47,675 nucleotides of DNA from Erysipelotrichaceae bacterium (GCA_021201315.1 JAJQFG010000107.1:1-47675); one strand, 5' to 3'. Shown: positions 17,194 through 26,861, counted from the first letter of the stretch. Numbers and translations are program-made. Notes: generated by a model from the sequence alone, not told the origin.

Positions 17194-18363
17194 ATGGATT
17201 ATAATGATATGTTAAGTGATCGTGTTAAAACGATTAAACCTAGTGGTATTCGTAAGTTTTTTGATTTGGCATCACAGATGGAAGGCGTTATTTCATTGGG
17301 TGTAGGTGAACCTGATTTTACTACACCTTGGGCTATTAGAGAAGCAGCCATTTATTCGATTGAAAAAGGAAAAACATTCTATACAGCTAATCAGGGATTA
17401 TTAGAATTAAGAGAAGAAATTTGTAAATATTTCAAGCGTCGATTCCATGTTTCTTATGATCCTAATGATAATTGTATTGTAACTGTTGGTGGATCTGAAG
17501 GCATTGATATTGCGATTCGTAGTATTTTAAATCCTGGTGAAGAGATGATTGTTTTAAATCCAGGATATGTAGCTTATATTCCAGGAGTGGAATTAGCAGG
17601 AGCAACACCTGTGACAATTCAACTTAGAGAAGAAGATGAATTCAAATTAACTCCTGAATTGTTAAAAGCTGCAATAACGCCCAAGACTAAAGCAATTCTT
17701 TTGAACTATCCATCTAATCCTACAGGTGGATTTATGACAAGAGAAGATTATGAAAAGATTGTACCTATTATTAAAGAATCAGGTATTATTGTTTTGTCAG
17801 ATGAAATCTATGCAGAATTAAGTTATGAAGAAGAGTTCTGTTCTATTGCAGAATTTGATGAAATAAAGGATCAGGTTATTGTTGTCAGTGGTTTTTCCAA
17901 AGCATTTGCTATGACTGGATGGCGTTTGGGATATGTTTTAGCTAATAAAACATTTACCAAAGCTATGAATAAGATTCATCAGTTTGTTATTATGTCTGCA
18001 CCATCTCCTGCTCAATATGGTGCTGTTGAAGGATTAAAACATTGCGATAAAGAAGTAGAAATGATGCGTGATTCTTATAAAGCAAGACGAAATTTTGTGG
18101 TTAAAGCTTTTAATGATATGGGACTTAAAACATTTAAACCACAAGGTGCTTTCTATGTGTTCCCTTGTATTCGTTCTACTGGTTTATCATCTGATGAATT
18201 CTGTGAGAAATTACTAGAAGATCAAAAAGTAGCTTGTGTTCCAGGTACAGCATTTGGTGATGCTGGTGAAGGATTCATTCGTGTATCTTATGCATATAGC
18301 TTGGAAGAATTAAAGGTTGCTACAGAAAAAATTAAATTATTTGTGGATAAAGTAAGAGATTAA
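17194..18363 (+). CDS. Class I PLP-dependent aminotransferase
   Basis: 389 residues, fold type I. The PLP lysine is Lys236 in SGFSKAFAMTGWRLGY; NYPSNPTGG (171-179), the Asp-x-x-Tyr pair SDEIYAEL and the C-terminal FIRVSYA arginine are all present. The sequence suits the broad PatA/AspC Ib group that transfers amino groups from aspartate or aromatic amino acids; the exact substrate cannot be read here. Many genomes pair this enzyme with an Lrp regulator just upstream, as here. It ends at a terminator. Confidence 0.92.
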   Translation: MDYNDMLSDRVKTIKPSGIRKFFDLASQMEGVISLGVGEPDFTTPWAIREAAIYSIEKGKTFYTANQGLLELREEICKYFKRRFHVSYDPNDNCIVTVGGSEGIDIAIRSILNPGEEMIVLNPGYVAYIPGVELAGATPVTIQLREEDEFKLTPELLKAAITPKTKAILLNYPSNPTGGFMTREDYEKIVPIIKESGIIVLSDEIYAELSYEEEFCSIAEFDEIKDQVIVVSGFSKAFAMTGWRLGYVLANKTFTKAMNKIHQFVIMSAPSPAQYGAVEGLKHCDKEVEMMRDSYKARRNFVVKAFNDMGLKTFKPQGAFYVFPCIRSTGLSSDEFCEKLLEDQKVACVPGTAFGDAGEGFIRVSYAYSLEELKVATEKIKLFVDKVRD

Positions 18364-18377
18364 AGCTCTTACTTTTT
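18350..18377 (+). terminator. Intrinsic terminator of the Lrp-aminotransferase pair
   Basis: Stem AAGTAAGAG (18350-18358), loop ATTAAAG, stem CTCTTACTT (18366-18374), short T-run. It contains the stop codon. Confidence 0.8.
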
Positions 18378-18402
18378 AATTGTAAATATCAAAATTTAGT
18401 AA

Positions 18403-18470
18403 TTCTTAATGAATTTTATCATTATATAGTTTATAATGGCTTTAAGATGAATGTAAAAATTCATTAAGAA
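18403..18470. repeat. 15-bp perfect inverted repeat flanking a promoter
   Basis: TTCTTAATGAATTTT (18403-18417) and its exact complement AAAATTCATTAAGAA (18456-18470) are separated by 38 bases that hold a TATAAT at 18432-18437. The right arm ends against the GAAGGG ribosome binding site of the DUF2207 gene. It may be a two-site operator; a hairpin of this size would not form in the mRNA because the left arm lies upstream of transcription. Confidence 0.6.
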
Positions 18471-18483
18471 GGGAAAACGGACA

Positions 18484-20061
18484 ATGAAAAAATTAATAAT
18501 GGCTTTATCAATGTTTTTATGTTTAATAGTTGGGAGTATATCAGTTAATGCAAAAGATAATAGCATTAATTCAATATATATTAGTGCTTATATTGATAAG
18601 GAAGGCAATGCTCATATAAGTGAAACTTGGAATATGAATGTCTATGAGGATACAGAAGTTTATAAGGTGATGGAAAATATGGGAGATTCTAAAATTTCTC
18701 ATTTAAAAGTTACAGATGAAAATGGCTTGAAGTATACAAATATTGGTGAATGGGATATTGATGTTTCAAAAGAAGAGAAAGATGGAAAATGTGGACTTGT
18801 GAATGATGATGATTATTATGAAATATGTTTTGGTATTGGTGATTATGGTAATCGCACTTATACTTTTGAATATGATGTTTCTAATTTTATAAGACAATAT
18901 AATGATTATCAAGGTTGTAATTTTGCTTTTTTCTCTGAATTAGCTTTAGAAGTTCCTAATGCTCAAGTGACGGTTTCTTCTTATTTTAATTTAGATGAAG
19001 ATAGTATTTTTGTAGATACGTTTGGCTATGATGGTTATTACAGTTTTGATGATGGTAGTCTTATTTTACAAAGTGAAGATACGATTTATGAAGACGGTGG
19101 GATGCAGTTAGTATTAGAGTTTGAGGAAGATTGTTTTGAAAATTTGGTATATGTTGATAATAATTTAGATGATGTTAAAGAAGATTTGTATACTGATGAA
19201 GAGATTCCTGGTTATGTAATTGCAGGAATTGGAGGTGTTATTGCAGCTGTTATAGCTATAGTGGCAACGGCTATTGGTTATACATCTAAGAAAAAAGAAT
19301 TAGAATCTTTTGTATTTAGTGATCATTCATTATTAACTGATGAAAATATTATTCCAGCAAAAGATATACCTATCAAAGATATTTATGAATTTTATTATCT
19401 AGCCAAGAAATTAGATCTTATTGAAGACGATAGTGGCTTATTAGAAGCGATTATTATAAGATGCTTAAATGAACAAGCTATTCAAAAAGATAAGAAAAAA
19501 TTATCATTAGATTTAACTCAAATGCAAGTTAATAATCAATTAGATAAAGAATTACTCATGTATTTAAAACAAGCCTCTAAAGATAAACCAATCCTTAAAG
19601 AAAAAGATTTTATCAAATATTGTGAAAATCATTACTATAATTTCACAGATTGGTATGAACATGTAGAAAACTATATAGGTTATCAATATAAAAATATGGG
19701 TAAACTAACATATGAAGAAATCTCTGGTAAATTTTTGATTTTTAATATCAAAACCAAAAGAGAAGTCTTTGATTTAAGTGTTAAAGATAATATGATAAAA
19801 ATATTAGCTTTAAATAAGTATTTAGAAACATGTAATGAAGAAGAATTGTTAAATGTTGATGATACATATTATTTAATTTTAAGAAGTATTTTAGGATTGA
19901 ATGATGACTTAGATGATCATTATGATTATGGATATTATTATTATGTTTATCATGTTCATGATTTTGTTTCAAATGGAATTGAAGCTCATGAGAGTCATGA
20001 TTCATTATCGAGTGTATCAGGTGGCGGTTTCTCTGGCGGAGGAGGCGGAGGAACACGTTAA
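18484..20061 (+). CDS. DUF2207-domain membrane protein
   Basis: 525 residues. A cleavable signal peptide (KKLIMALSMFLCLIVGSISVNA) is followed by an extracytoplasmic DUF2207 domain to about residue 235, one membrane helix (YVIAGIGGVIAAVIAIVATAIGY, about 240-262), and a cytosolic region with helix-rich segments. The C-terminus ends in a glycine tail (GGGFSGGGGGGTR), seen in many DUF2207 proteins. Function is unknown in the family. It is probably the first gene of an operon with vanY, dut and capA (19 bases or less between genes). Promoter and inverted repeat lie upstream. Confidence 0.85.
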   Translation: MKKLIMALSMFLCLIVGSISVNAKDNSINSIYISAYIDKEGNAHISETWNMNVYEDTEVYKVMENMGDSKISHLKVTDENGLKYTNIGEWDIDVSKEEKDGKCGLVNDDDYYEICFGIGDYGNRTYTFEYDVSNFIRQYNDYQGCNFAFFSELALEVPNAQVTVSSYFNLDEDSIFVDTFGYDGYYSFDDGSLILQSEDTIYEDGGMQLVLEFEEDCFENLVYVDNNLDDVKEDLYTDEEIPGYVIAGIGGVIAAVIAIVATAIGYTSKKKELESFVFSDHSLLTDENIIPAKDIPIKDIYEFYYLAKKLDLIEDDSGLLEAIIIRCLNEQAIQKDKKKLSLDLTQMQVNNQLDKELLMYLKQASKDKPILKEKDFIKYCENHYYNFTDWYEHVENYIGYQYKNMGKLTYEEISGKFLIFNIKTKREVFDLSVKDNMIKILALNKYLETCNEEELLNVDDTYYLILRSILGLNDDLDDHYDYGYYYYVYHVHDFVSNGIEAHESHDSLSSVSGGGFSGGGGGGTR

Positions 20062-20080
20062 CAATGAAGGAAGGTGTTTA

Positions 20081-20998
20081 ATGAGAAAAATAACTTTGGT
20101 GTTGTTAAGTTGTATCTTATTGTTTGGCTGTTCTAATGTACAAGAACAAGAAAAAATAGATACACAAGCACCTATATTAGAACTAACAAGACAAAGAATT
20201 CATGTTGATGTAGACGCTTCTATTGATTATATATCGTATATATCATCAGCTTTTGATGATGAAGATGGAGATATGATGGATAAAGTAATGTACAATAATA
20301 TTGATACAAGTGAAACAGGGAAACAAATCATTACATATACTTTAACTGATAATGCAGACAATACAACAATGAAACAGTTAATAGTAGATGTTGTTGAATA
20401 TCTTAACGATACTTATTTTAATCCTGAAACATGCAAGGCTGAAGAAGTAGAAGATCCTACAGATATTACAGTACTTGTGAATAAATTACATGATATCAAT
20501 AAAGAATGGGAACCAGATGATTTGGTAGCTGTTTGTGATAATCAGGATATTTATTTAAGAAAAGAAGCTGCTAAGGCTTATGAAGTATTTTATAATGCAG
20601 CAGTTAAGCAGGGTATTGAATTATATTCTATATCAGGTTATCGTACATATGAGACACAGGAGACTTATTGGAATAATCAAAAGAGTGTCTATGATATTAC
20701 TTATGCATCTCAATATAGTGCCTATCCAGGTAGAAGTGAACATGAGTTAGGTTTAGCAATGGATGTTTCTTACAAAACAACAGGTGATCGTTTAAGTGAA
20801 GAAGTAGCAGATAGTGATATAGGAAAATTTATTGTAAGTGATGCATATAAGTATGGTTTTATATTAAGATATCCTCAAGATAAAACAGATATCACTAATT
20901 ATAATTATGAGCCTTGGCATATTAGATATGTAGGCGTAGAATTAGCAACTTATTTATATGAAAATAATTTAACATTAGAAGAATATTATGGAGAGTAA
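20081..20998 (+). CDS. VanY-type D-alanyl-D-alanine carboxypeptidase lipoprotein
   Basis: 305 residues. The start at 20081 gives a lipoprotein signal with lipobox LLFGCSN; longer readings upstream are artefacts of the previous gene's frame. Residues about 28-110 form an Ig-like DUF5011 module (STSETGKQIITYTLTDNADN type). The C-terminal M15B peptidase has GYRTYETQ, the zinc ligands in SEHELGLAMDV and EPWHIRYVG. It would trim the terminal D-Ala from peptidoglycan stems at the outer face of the membrane. Vancomycin-resistance genes are absent around it, so a housekeeping role in wall maturation is likelier. Confidence 0.9.
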   Translation: MRKITLVLLSCILLFGCSNVQEQEKIDTQAPILELTRQRIHVDVDASIDYISYISSAFDDEDGDMMDKVMYNNIDTSETGKQIITYTLTDNADNTTMKQLIVDVVEYLNDTYFNPETCKAEEVEDPTDITVLVNKLHDINKEWEPDDLVAVCDNQDIYLRKEAAKAYEVFYNAAVKQGIELYSISGYRTYETQETYWNNQKSVYDITYASQYSAYPGRSEHELGLAMDVSYKTTGDRLSEEVADSDIGKFIVSDAYKYGFILRYPQDKTDITNYNYEPWHIRYVGVELATYLYENNLTLEEYYGE

Positions 20999-21001
20999 AA
21001 A

Positions 21002-21505
21002 ATGAATACAGCAAAATTTTATAAAGTATCTTTAAAACAATTCAAAGAAGGAATGACAGATTTTAATCTAACAAATGATGAAATAAAAAATATTTATGAT
21101 GATATTAAACTACCAAAAAGAGCAACCAAAGGCTCTGCAGGCTATGACTTCTATACACCAATAGACATAACATTAAAACCTAATGAAACCATTAAAATAC
21201 CAACTGGTATACGTTGTGAAATGAATGAAACATGGGTATTAATGATTTATCCAAGAAGTGGTTTAGGATTTAAATATCGTTTACAACTCAATAATACAGT
21301 TGGAATTATAGATAGTGATTATTATTATTCAGATAATGAAGGTCATATTTTTATAAAAATGACTAATGATACCAATGAAAACAAAACAGTTAATGTCAAA
21401 AAAGGTGAAGGCATTGCTCAGGGCTTATTTATGCAATATGGCATTGTAGAAGATGATGATGCTAATGCAATAAGAAATGGTGGATTTGGAAGCACTACAA
21501 AATAA
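21002..21505 (+). CDS. dut: dUTP diphosphatase
   Basis: 167 residues, trimeric dUTPase family. All five motifs are visible: AGYDFYTP (1), PRSGLG (2), NNTVGIIDSDYY (3), GEGIAQGLF (4) and RNGGFGSTTK (5). It hydrolyses dUTP to dUMP and pyrophosphate. A ~40-residue N-terminal extension precedes motif 1 and an insertion (SDNEGH) follows motif 3; this longer form is common in Bacillota and their phages. It lies three bases after the vanY stop and nine before the capA start, inside the operon. Confidence 0.94.
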   Translation: MNTAKFYKVSLKQFKEGMTDFNLTNDEIKNIYDDIKLPKRATKGSAGYDFYTPIDITLKPNETIKIPTGIRCEMNETWVLMIYPRSGLGFKYRLQLNNTVGIIDSDYYYSDNEGHIFIKMTNDTNENKTVNVKKGEGIAQGLFMQYGIVEDDDANAIRNGGFGSTTK

Positions 21506-21514
21506 GGTGATTAT

Positions 21515-22669
21515 ATGAAGTATTTAAAGTTACTGTTAGTATTATTATTAATGGTAGGATGTACAACAACTGAAAAACAGGAACCTGAAGTGATAGTTAT
21601 TCCTCCTCAAGAAGAGGAGGAAGTTATAGAAAATCGTGTATCTTTTAGTGCTGTTGGTGATAATATTATGCATTCTTTATTATTAGAAGAAGCTAAAACA
21701 GATGATGGTTATGATTTTTCTAATTTTTATACAAATATTGCTTCATATATTGATCACTATGATTTATCTTTTATCAATCAAGAAACTGTTTTAGCTGGTG
21801 GGACACCTTCAGGTTATCCTGAATTTGACACACCTGATGAAATGGCAGAAACATTAAGTGATTTAGGTTTTGATATTGTGAATGGCTCTACTAATCATGC
21901 TTTAGATAAGGGATTGGATGGCTTATTACATTCTATCAATGTTTTTAAAGCATATGATGATTTGACATATATTGGTTTATATGAATCACAAAGTGATAGA
22001 GATAATATTAGAGTTATTGAATGTAATGATATAACAATAGCCTTTCTAGCATATAATCAAACAGTTAATGATCATAGTATTCCTAATAGTTATTGTATCA
22101 ATTTCTTTGATGAAGATTTAATTACTAGTGATGTCAAAAAAGCCAAAGAATTAGCTGATTTTGTGATTGTATCGTGTCATTGGGGCAATGAGGATAGTGA
22201 TACTTTAAATAGTTATCAAACACTTTATTCTAAGTTATTAGCTTCTTTAGATGTTGATGTGATTTTAGGAACACATACGCATACACTTCAAGATATTGTT
22301 TGGTTAGATGGCAATGATGGACATCAAACTTTATGTGCTTATAGTTTGGGTAATTTTTTAAGCGGTATGAAACTAAAAGAAACTCAGTTAGGAGGTATGT
22401 TGTCATTTGATCTAGTGAAAGATGAGGATGGTAATTGTTCTATAGAAAATGTTGTTTTAACGCCATTAGTAACGCATTATTATGCAACTGATGTTAATGA
22501 TTTAGATAATACTAGATATGGTTTTACAGTATATCGTTTAAAAGATTATACTGATAAATTAGCATCACAACATGGTTTAAATGGCTATGAAGATACAACA
22601 ATATCCATTTCAGATTATCAACAAATGATTAAGGAGGCTATAAGCAGTGATATTGATATTGAGATGTAA
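21515..22669 (+). CDS. CapA-family lipoprotein
   Basis: 384 residues. Lipoprotein signal KLLLVLLLMVGCTTT, then an acidic linker, then the PGA_cap (CapA) metallophosphoesterase-like domain: AVGDNIMH, INQETVLAG, NGSTNHALDKG, SCHWGNE and GTHTHTLQ. CapA proteins of Bacillus take part in poly-gamma-glutamate capsule export, but many single CapA homologues have unknown roles in the envelope. No capB/capC genes are in the window, so capsule synthesis is not supported. It is the last gene of the DUF2207 operon. Confidence 0.88.
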   Translation: MKYLKLLLVLLLMVGCTTTEKQEPEVIVIPPQEEEEVIENRVSFSAVGDNIMHSLLLEEAKTDDGYDFSNFYTNIASYIDHYDLSFINQETVLAGGTPSGYPEFDTPDEMAETLSDLGFDIVNGSTNHALDKGLDGLLHSINVFKAYDDLTYIGLYESQSDRDNIRVIECNDITIAFLAYNQTVNDHSIPNSYCINFFDEDLITSDVKKAKELADFVIVSCHWGNEDSDTLNSYQTLYSKLLASLDVDVILGTHTHTLQDIVWLDGNDGHQTLCAYSLGNFLSGMKLKETQLGGMLSFDLVKDEDGNCSIENVVLTPLVTHYYATDVNDLDNTRYGFTVYRLKDYTDKLASQHGLNGYEDTTISISDYQQMIKEAISSDIDIEM

Positions 22670-22741
22670 AAAGCTTATTTTTTAATTAAAATATATGTTA
22701 TAATCTTTTTTTGTAAATTGCTAATGAAAGGAGGATGTGAT

Positions 22742-23548
22742 ATGAAAAATATCAATGTTATATTATTAAAAAAGTTAGAAGATTTAACCTCTCCTGAGGA
22801 ACAGCAAGTTGTAGACATGCTATGTCAAAGACTTTTGATAGAACATAAGAAAAATGATAAAAGTGGTATTTATTCTGTTACGCAATCTATATTAGCTTAT
22901 AATTCCAATAGGATGGAAGGTAGTACTTTAAGTGAAGATCAGACAAGAAATCTTTTTCTTACTGGAACATTGCTACAGTCTGATGATATATATGTTGTTA
23001 AAGATGTGGAAGAAGCAACTGGACATTTTTTGATGTTTAATGAAATGCTTCATAATTATACAAAACCAATAAGTGAAGCAATCATAAAAAAATATCATTA
23101 TCGTCTTAAGGCAGGCGTTTTTGAAGATATGGCTAATGGATATCCATGTGGTGAATATAAAAATCGAAAAAACTTTGTATCAGATATAATAACTGCATCT
23201 CCTAATCAGGTAGAAACACAAATGTCAAAACTATTAGATTGGTATCATAGTTGTGAAAATACTTTAGAAAATATCGTTCAATTTCACGTATATTATGAAA
23301 ACATTCATCCTTTTTGTGATGGCAATGGTAGAACAGGAAGAATCATTCTTTTTAAAGAATGTTTAAAAAATGGTATCATTCCACCAATCATTTCTAATGA
23401 TAATAAAATGATATATAACCAAGCATTAAATAAAGCTCAAAAAACAGATAACATAGAAGATTTACTATCAATTATTCAAGAATCTCAGAATAATTATTAT
23501 AAAATTATATGTGATTATTTATATATTTATGAAAAAAACACAGATTAA
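22742..23548 (+). CDS. Fic-family AMP-transferase (class II)
   Basis: 268 residues. The Fic catalytic motif HPFCDGNGRTGR is at 189-200. An N-terminal inhibitory helix S55-N-R-M-E59-G60 fits the (S/T)xxxE(G/N) consensus, so the protein should be auto-inhibited with Glu59 blocking ATP. Fic enzymes transfer AMP to hydroxyl side chains of target proteins; targets here are unknown. The start follows AAAGGAGG by seven bases; a TTG 24 bases upstream lacks such a site. A TATAAT at 22699-22704 suggests its own promoter. It stands alone. Confidence 0.92.
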   Translation: MKNINVILLKKLEDLTSPEEQQVVDMLCQRLLIEHKKNDKSGIYSVTQSILAYNSNRMEGSTLSEDQTRNLFLTGTLLQSDDIYVVKDVEEATGHFLMFNEMLHNYTKPISEAIIKKYHYRLKAGVFEDMANGYPCGEYKNRKNFVSDIITASPNQVETQMSKLLDWYHSCENTLENIVQFHVYYENIHPFCDGNGRTGRIILFKECLKNGIIPPIISNDNKMIYNQALNKAQKTDNIEDLLSIIQESQNNYYKIICDYLYIYEKNTD

Positions 23549-23561
23549 TAATCTGTGTTTT
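23535..23561. terminator. Bidirectional terminator between fic and aminotransferase
   Basis: Stem AAAACACAGATT (23535-23546), loop AAT, stem AATCTGTGTTTT (23550-23561), between convergent genes. Confidence 0.85.
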
Positions 23562-23564
23562 CAT

Positions 23565-24839
23565 TTATCCTAATAATTTTTCAACACTGACTAATTTAAC
23601 ACATAGTGCTAATAGCTTAGCTGCAGGAACAATTTCTTCAGGTGTTGGGAAAGATGGTGCAATTCTAATATTAGAATCATTTGGATCTTTACCATATGGA
23701 TAAGTTGCTCCAGCTCCTGTTAAAACCATGCCAGCTTCTTTACATTTGCCAACAATCTCTTTGGCTGTACCAGGCATAGCATCTAGTGAAATGAAATAAC
23801 CACCTAATGGATGAGTCCAAGTTGCGATATCTAATCCACCTAATTCTTCATCCAATACTTTTAATACTGCTTCAAACTTTGGTCTTAACATATCTGCTTG
23901 TTTCATCATATGTTCATTTAAATCATGCTGTTTAAAATATTCAACATGTCTTAATTGATTAATCTTATCATGACCAATTGCTTGAATAGCCATATGCTTT
24001 AATACATCTTTTTTATTTTCAGGAGAAGTTGCCATAGCAGCAACACCAGCACCAGGTAAAGTCACTTTACTTGTAGAACAGAATTCAAAAACCATATTTT
24101 CATTTCCTGCTTCTTTGCATGCTCCAATAATATCTTTCATATGATCTTGTTTATCAGCATATAAATGATGCACAATATAAGCATTATCCCAAAATAATCT
24201 AAAATCCTTGGCAGCTGGCTTTAAATGTGCAAATCTATCAACAACATCATCACTATAAGTCACACCACTAGGATTTGCATATTGTGGTACGCACCAAATA
24301 CCTTTCACACTTTCATCATTATTCACATATTCTTCAACTAAATCCATATCAGGTCCATCCTCATTTAAAGGAATATTAATCATTTCAATCCCAAAATGTT
24401 CAGTAATCGCAAAATGACGATCATAACCAGGAACAGGACATAAAAACTTCACTTTATCTAATTTACACCAAGGTGTATTACCTAAATAACCATGAGTATA
24501 ACCACGACTTACTTGATCAAACATAATTGTTAAACTAGCATTACCAAAAACAATAATATTTTCATCTTTAACCCCTAACATATTTGCAAAAAATGTCTTC
24601 GCTTCTGGTATACCATCTAAAATACCATAATTACAATATTCAATCTTATCACCAAAATCATATTGACTATTCACAGTATCAAAAACACCAAATGATAAAC
24701 CAACTTGCTTATAATCTGGTTTCCCCCTTGCCATATTTAAGTTTAATTTCAAGTCTTTCATTTGTTGATACTGATTTGACAAATCATCATGTAAAGAAAC
24801 TAGTTCTTCATGACTTAACTCTTTATAAGATTTCAACAT
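23565..24839 (-). CDS. Type Ic aspartate aminotransferase family protein
   Basis: 424 residues, PLP fold type I of the Pfam Asp_aminotransf branch rather than classical class I/II. Marks: LNMARGKPDYKQVGLSFG near the N-terminus, the Asn/Asp/Tyr set CVPQYANPSGVTYS and FWDNAYIVHHLY, and the PLP lysine in FCSTSKVTLPGAG. Biochemically characterized members are aspartate aminotransferases, making oxaloacetate and glutamate from aspartate and 2-oxoglutarate. Start has AAGGGG about seven bases before the ATG. Monocistronic and divergent from the ROK regulator. Confidence 0.9.
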   Translation of the reverse strand: MLKSYKELSHEELVSLHDDLSNQYQQMKDLKLNLNMARGKPDYKQVGLSFGVFDTVNSQYDFGDKIEYCNYGILDGIPEAKTFFANMLGVKDENIIVFGNASLTIMFDQVSRGYTHGYLGNTPWCKLDKVKFLCPVPGYDRHFAITEHFGIEMINIPLNEDGPDMDLVEEYVNNDESVKGIWCVPQYANPSGVTYSDDVVDRFAHLKPAAKDFRLFWDNAYIVHHLYADKQDHMKDIIGACKEAGNENMVFEFCSTSKVTLPGAGVAAMATSPENKKDVLKHMAIQAIGHDKINQLRHVEYFKQHDLNEHMMKQADMLRPKFEAVLKVLDEELGGLDIATWTHPLGGYFISLDAMPGTAKEIVGKCKEAGMVLTGAGATYPYGKDPNDSNIRIAPSFPTPEEIVPAAKLLALCVKLVSVEKLLG

Positions 24840-24905
24840 AACCCCTTCTTTCTTAGTAATATTGAAAATATTTTACCCTTTCATTATAAAAAATGCAATA
24901 AAATA

Positions 24906-24934
24906 TTGATATCATGATAAATTTGTTGTATAAT
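24906..24934 (+). promoter_or_regulatory. Promoter of the ROK regulator-PHP pair
   Basis: TTGATA (24906-24911), 17-base spacer, TATAAT (24929-24934). Transcription would start near 24941, so earlier ATG codons cannot be the start of the ROK gene. Confidence 0.65.
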
Positions 24935-24964
24935 TACTTTCGAAAAGAGTTGACGAAAGTAGGT

Positions 24965-25969
24965 ATGAAACAAATATCCAAATTAAGACAAGCTAATACA
25001 AAAACAGTATTAAAAGCTCTGTATGAATTAGGCCCTAGTACTAAAAATCAAATAGCAGAATATACAGAATTAAGTGTTGGTACTTGTTTTAATATTTTAC
25101 AAGAATTATTAGAAAGTAATGAAGTCATATTAGGTGAAGATTTTGCTTCTACTGGAGGTAGAAAAGCAAAATGTTATGAGATTAATAAGAATTATGCTTA
25201 TATTTTAACTATTTCCATGGTAAGAGTTTATGAGAAAATTAACTATACAATTAATGTTTATAATCTCATTGATGAAAAGGTTGATAATTATACTTCAAAT
25301 TATTCTATGATTGATTTTGACATATTTTTAGATGATATTTCATCTATGATAAAACAATATTCCAACATTGTTGGTATTGTTATATCATTACCTGGATTTG
25401 TAGATAAGAATGGATATCTTAATGAGATGTGTCTAAATTATGGTTTAGAAAATCTAATAGGTATATCTTTAACACAGGAATTATCACAAAGATATCATTG
25501 TCATGTGATTGTAGAAAATGATGTCAATGTGATGGCTTATGGTTATTATTATATGCATAAGGAACATGATACTTTTGGTTTTATTTATCAACCTGATAAA
25601 GAATTGGCTGGTGGTGCTTATGTGTATCATGGTGAATTAATTAGAGGTAAGCATGGTTTCTTAGGAGAGATTGGCTATTTGGCGAATCTTAATAGAACTA
25701 CGCAATTACAGGACTTAGAAAATGATAATATTCATACATTATTAGCTTATTTTATGCATACTATGCAAGTGATGTATGATCCAGATGATATCATTGTCTA
25801 TTGTCCATTAATCAAAGATCAAAATATACTAAAGTCTCTTCTACAACAAAGTCTACCTCATGATTCATTATTATCTAATACTATTTTTATAGAAGATATT
25901 AATACCTACTTAGAATATGGTCTTATCAAACTTGCAAATATATTTAAAGGAGAAAATTATGGAGATTAA
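24965..25969 (+). CDS. ROK-family transcriptional regulator (NagC/XylR type)
   Basis: 334 residues from the ATG at 24965. N-terminal winged HTH (KLRQANTKTVLKALYELGPSTKNQIAEYTELSVGTCFNILQELLES) and a ROK fold with VGIVISLPGFVD, VENDVNVMAYG and GKHGFLGEIGYLA. The zinc-binding Cys motif is absent. Family members sense sugars or phosphosugars and repress catabolic genes. The ATG choice rests on the promoter at 24906-24934; the ribosome binding site is weak (AGTAGG, close to the ATG). It overlaps the PHP gene by eleven bases, so the two are translated together. Confidence 0.85.
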   Translation: MKQISKLRQANTKTVLKALYELGPSTKNQIAEYTELSVGTCFNILQELLESNEVILGEDFASTGGRKAKCYEINKNYAYILTISMVRVYEKINYTINVYNLIDEKVDNYTSNYSMIDFDIFLDDISSMIKQYSNIVGIVISLPGFVDKNGYLNEMCLNYGLENLIGISLTQELSQRYHCHVIVENDVNVMAYGYYYMHKEHDTFGFIYQPDKELAGGAYVYHGELIRGKHGFLGEIGYLANLNRTTQLQDLENDNIHTLLAYFMHTMQVMYDPDDIIVYCPLIKDQNILKSLLQQSLPHDSLLSNTIFIEDINTYLEYGLIKLANIFKGENYGD

Positions 25970-26861
25970 AAAGTATATTGATTTACACATGCATTCTTAT
26001 TATAGTGATGATGGTGAATTTACACCTACACAACTCGTACAAATGTGCCATGATAAAGGTATTTCTATTATGGCTATTGCGGATCATAATAGTGTTAAAG
26101 CTATTGATGAAGGAAAAGCAGCAGCTGAAAAACTAGGTATGAAATATATTCCTGCTGTAGAAATTGATTGCACTTATAATGGTATTAATTTACATGTAGT
26201 AGGTTACGGTATTAATCATCATCATGATGATGATTTTGTAAAGTTAGAAGAAAATGTTTTGAATCAGGAACTATCTTGTTCCTTAGAAAAACTTAAATTA
26301 ACGAATGCGTTAGGATTTGAAGTAACTAAAGAAGATTTAGATCAATTATCAGATAATGGTGTTTATACAGGTGAGATGTTTGCTGAAGTATTATTGAATA
26401 AAGAAGAGTATAAAGATCATGAATTGTTAAAACCTTATAGAGAAGGTGGTTCAAGATCAGATAATCCATATGTGAATTTCTATTGGGATTATTATGCTCA
26501 AGGTAAGCCTTGCTATACAGAGATTGTTTATCCTAGTTTAAAAGAGATAGTTGATTTGATTCATAAACATGGTGGAAAGGCAGTACTTGCTCATCCTGGT
26601 AATAATTTAAAGAATCGTTTTGAAGTCTTTGATGATATGATGAGTGATGTTGGATATGATGGTGTAGAATGTTTTAGTAGTTACCACACACAAGATACTG
26701 TTGAATATTTCTACAATAAGGGTCAGCAATACAATATTATGACAACTTGTGGTAGTGATTTCCATGGTAAAACAAAACCAGCTATTGAACTAGGTGGTGC
26801 TAATTGTATTATAGATGAATCCATTATTGAAGAAGAATTAAAAGCTAATAAGTTAATTTAA
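25959..26861 (+). CDS. PHP-domain phosphoesterase
   Basis: 300 residues. The polymerase-and-histidinol-phosphatase metal ligands are in order: DLHMHSYYSDDG (His10, His12), IADHNS, HPGNN and GSDFHG. An insertion of about 100 residues between the second and third blocks is as in the TrpH/YciV (RNase AM) group, which degrade nucleotide phosphoesters or RNA 5' ends. The start at 25959 has AAAGGAG eight bases upstream; the preceding 42 in-frame bases belong to the ROK gene. Substrate not determinable here. Confidence 0.9.
   Translation: MEIKKYIDLHMHSYYSDDGEFTPTQLVQMCHDKGISIMAIADHNSVKAIDEGKAAAEKLGMKYIPAVEIDCTYNGINLHVVGYGINHHHDDDFVKLEENVLNQELSCSLEKLKLTNALGFEVTKEDLDQLSDNGVYTGEMFAEVLLNKEEYKDHELLKPYREGGSRSDNPYVNFYWDYYAQGKPCYTEIVYPSLKEIVDLIHKHGGKAVLAHPGNNLKNRFEVFDDMMSDVGYDGVECFSSYHTQDTVEYFYNKGQQYNIMTTCGSDFHGKTKPAIELGGANCIIDESIIEEELKANKLI

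Noticed and set aside
23278-23300. parS-like sequence (TTTCACGT...GAAAAC)
   Set aside because: It lacks the symmetric TGTTTCACGTGAAACA core and lies inside fic coding sequence; no convincing parS or Noc site was found by eye in the window.
24914-24964. Longer N-terminus for the ROK regulator
   Set aside because: It begins upstream of the predicted transcription start set by TTGATA-17-TATAAT, and the added residues do not fit the family.
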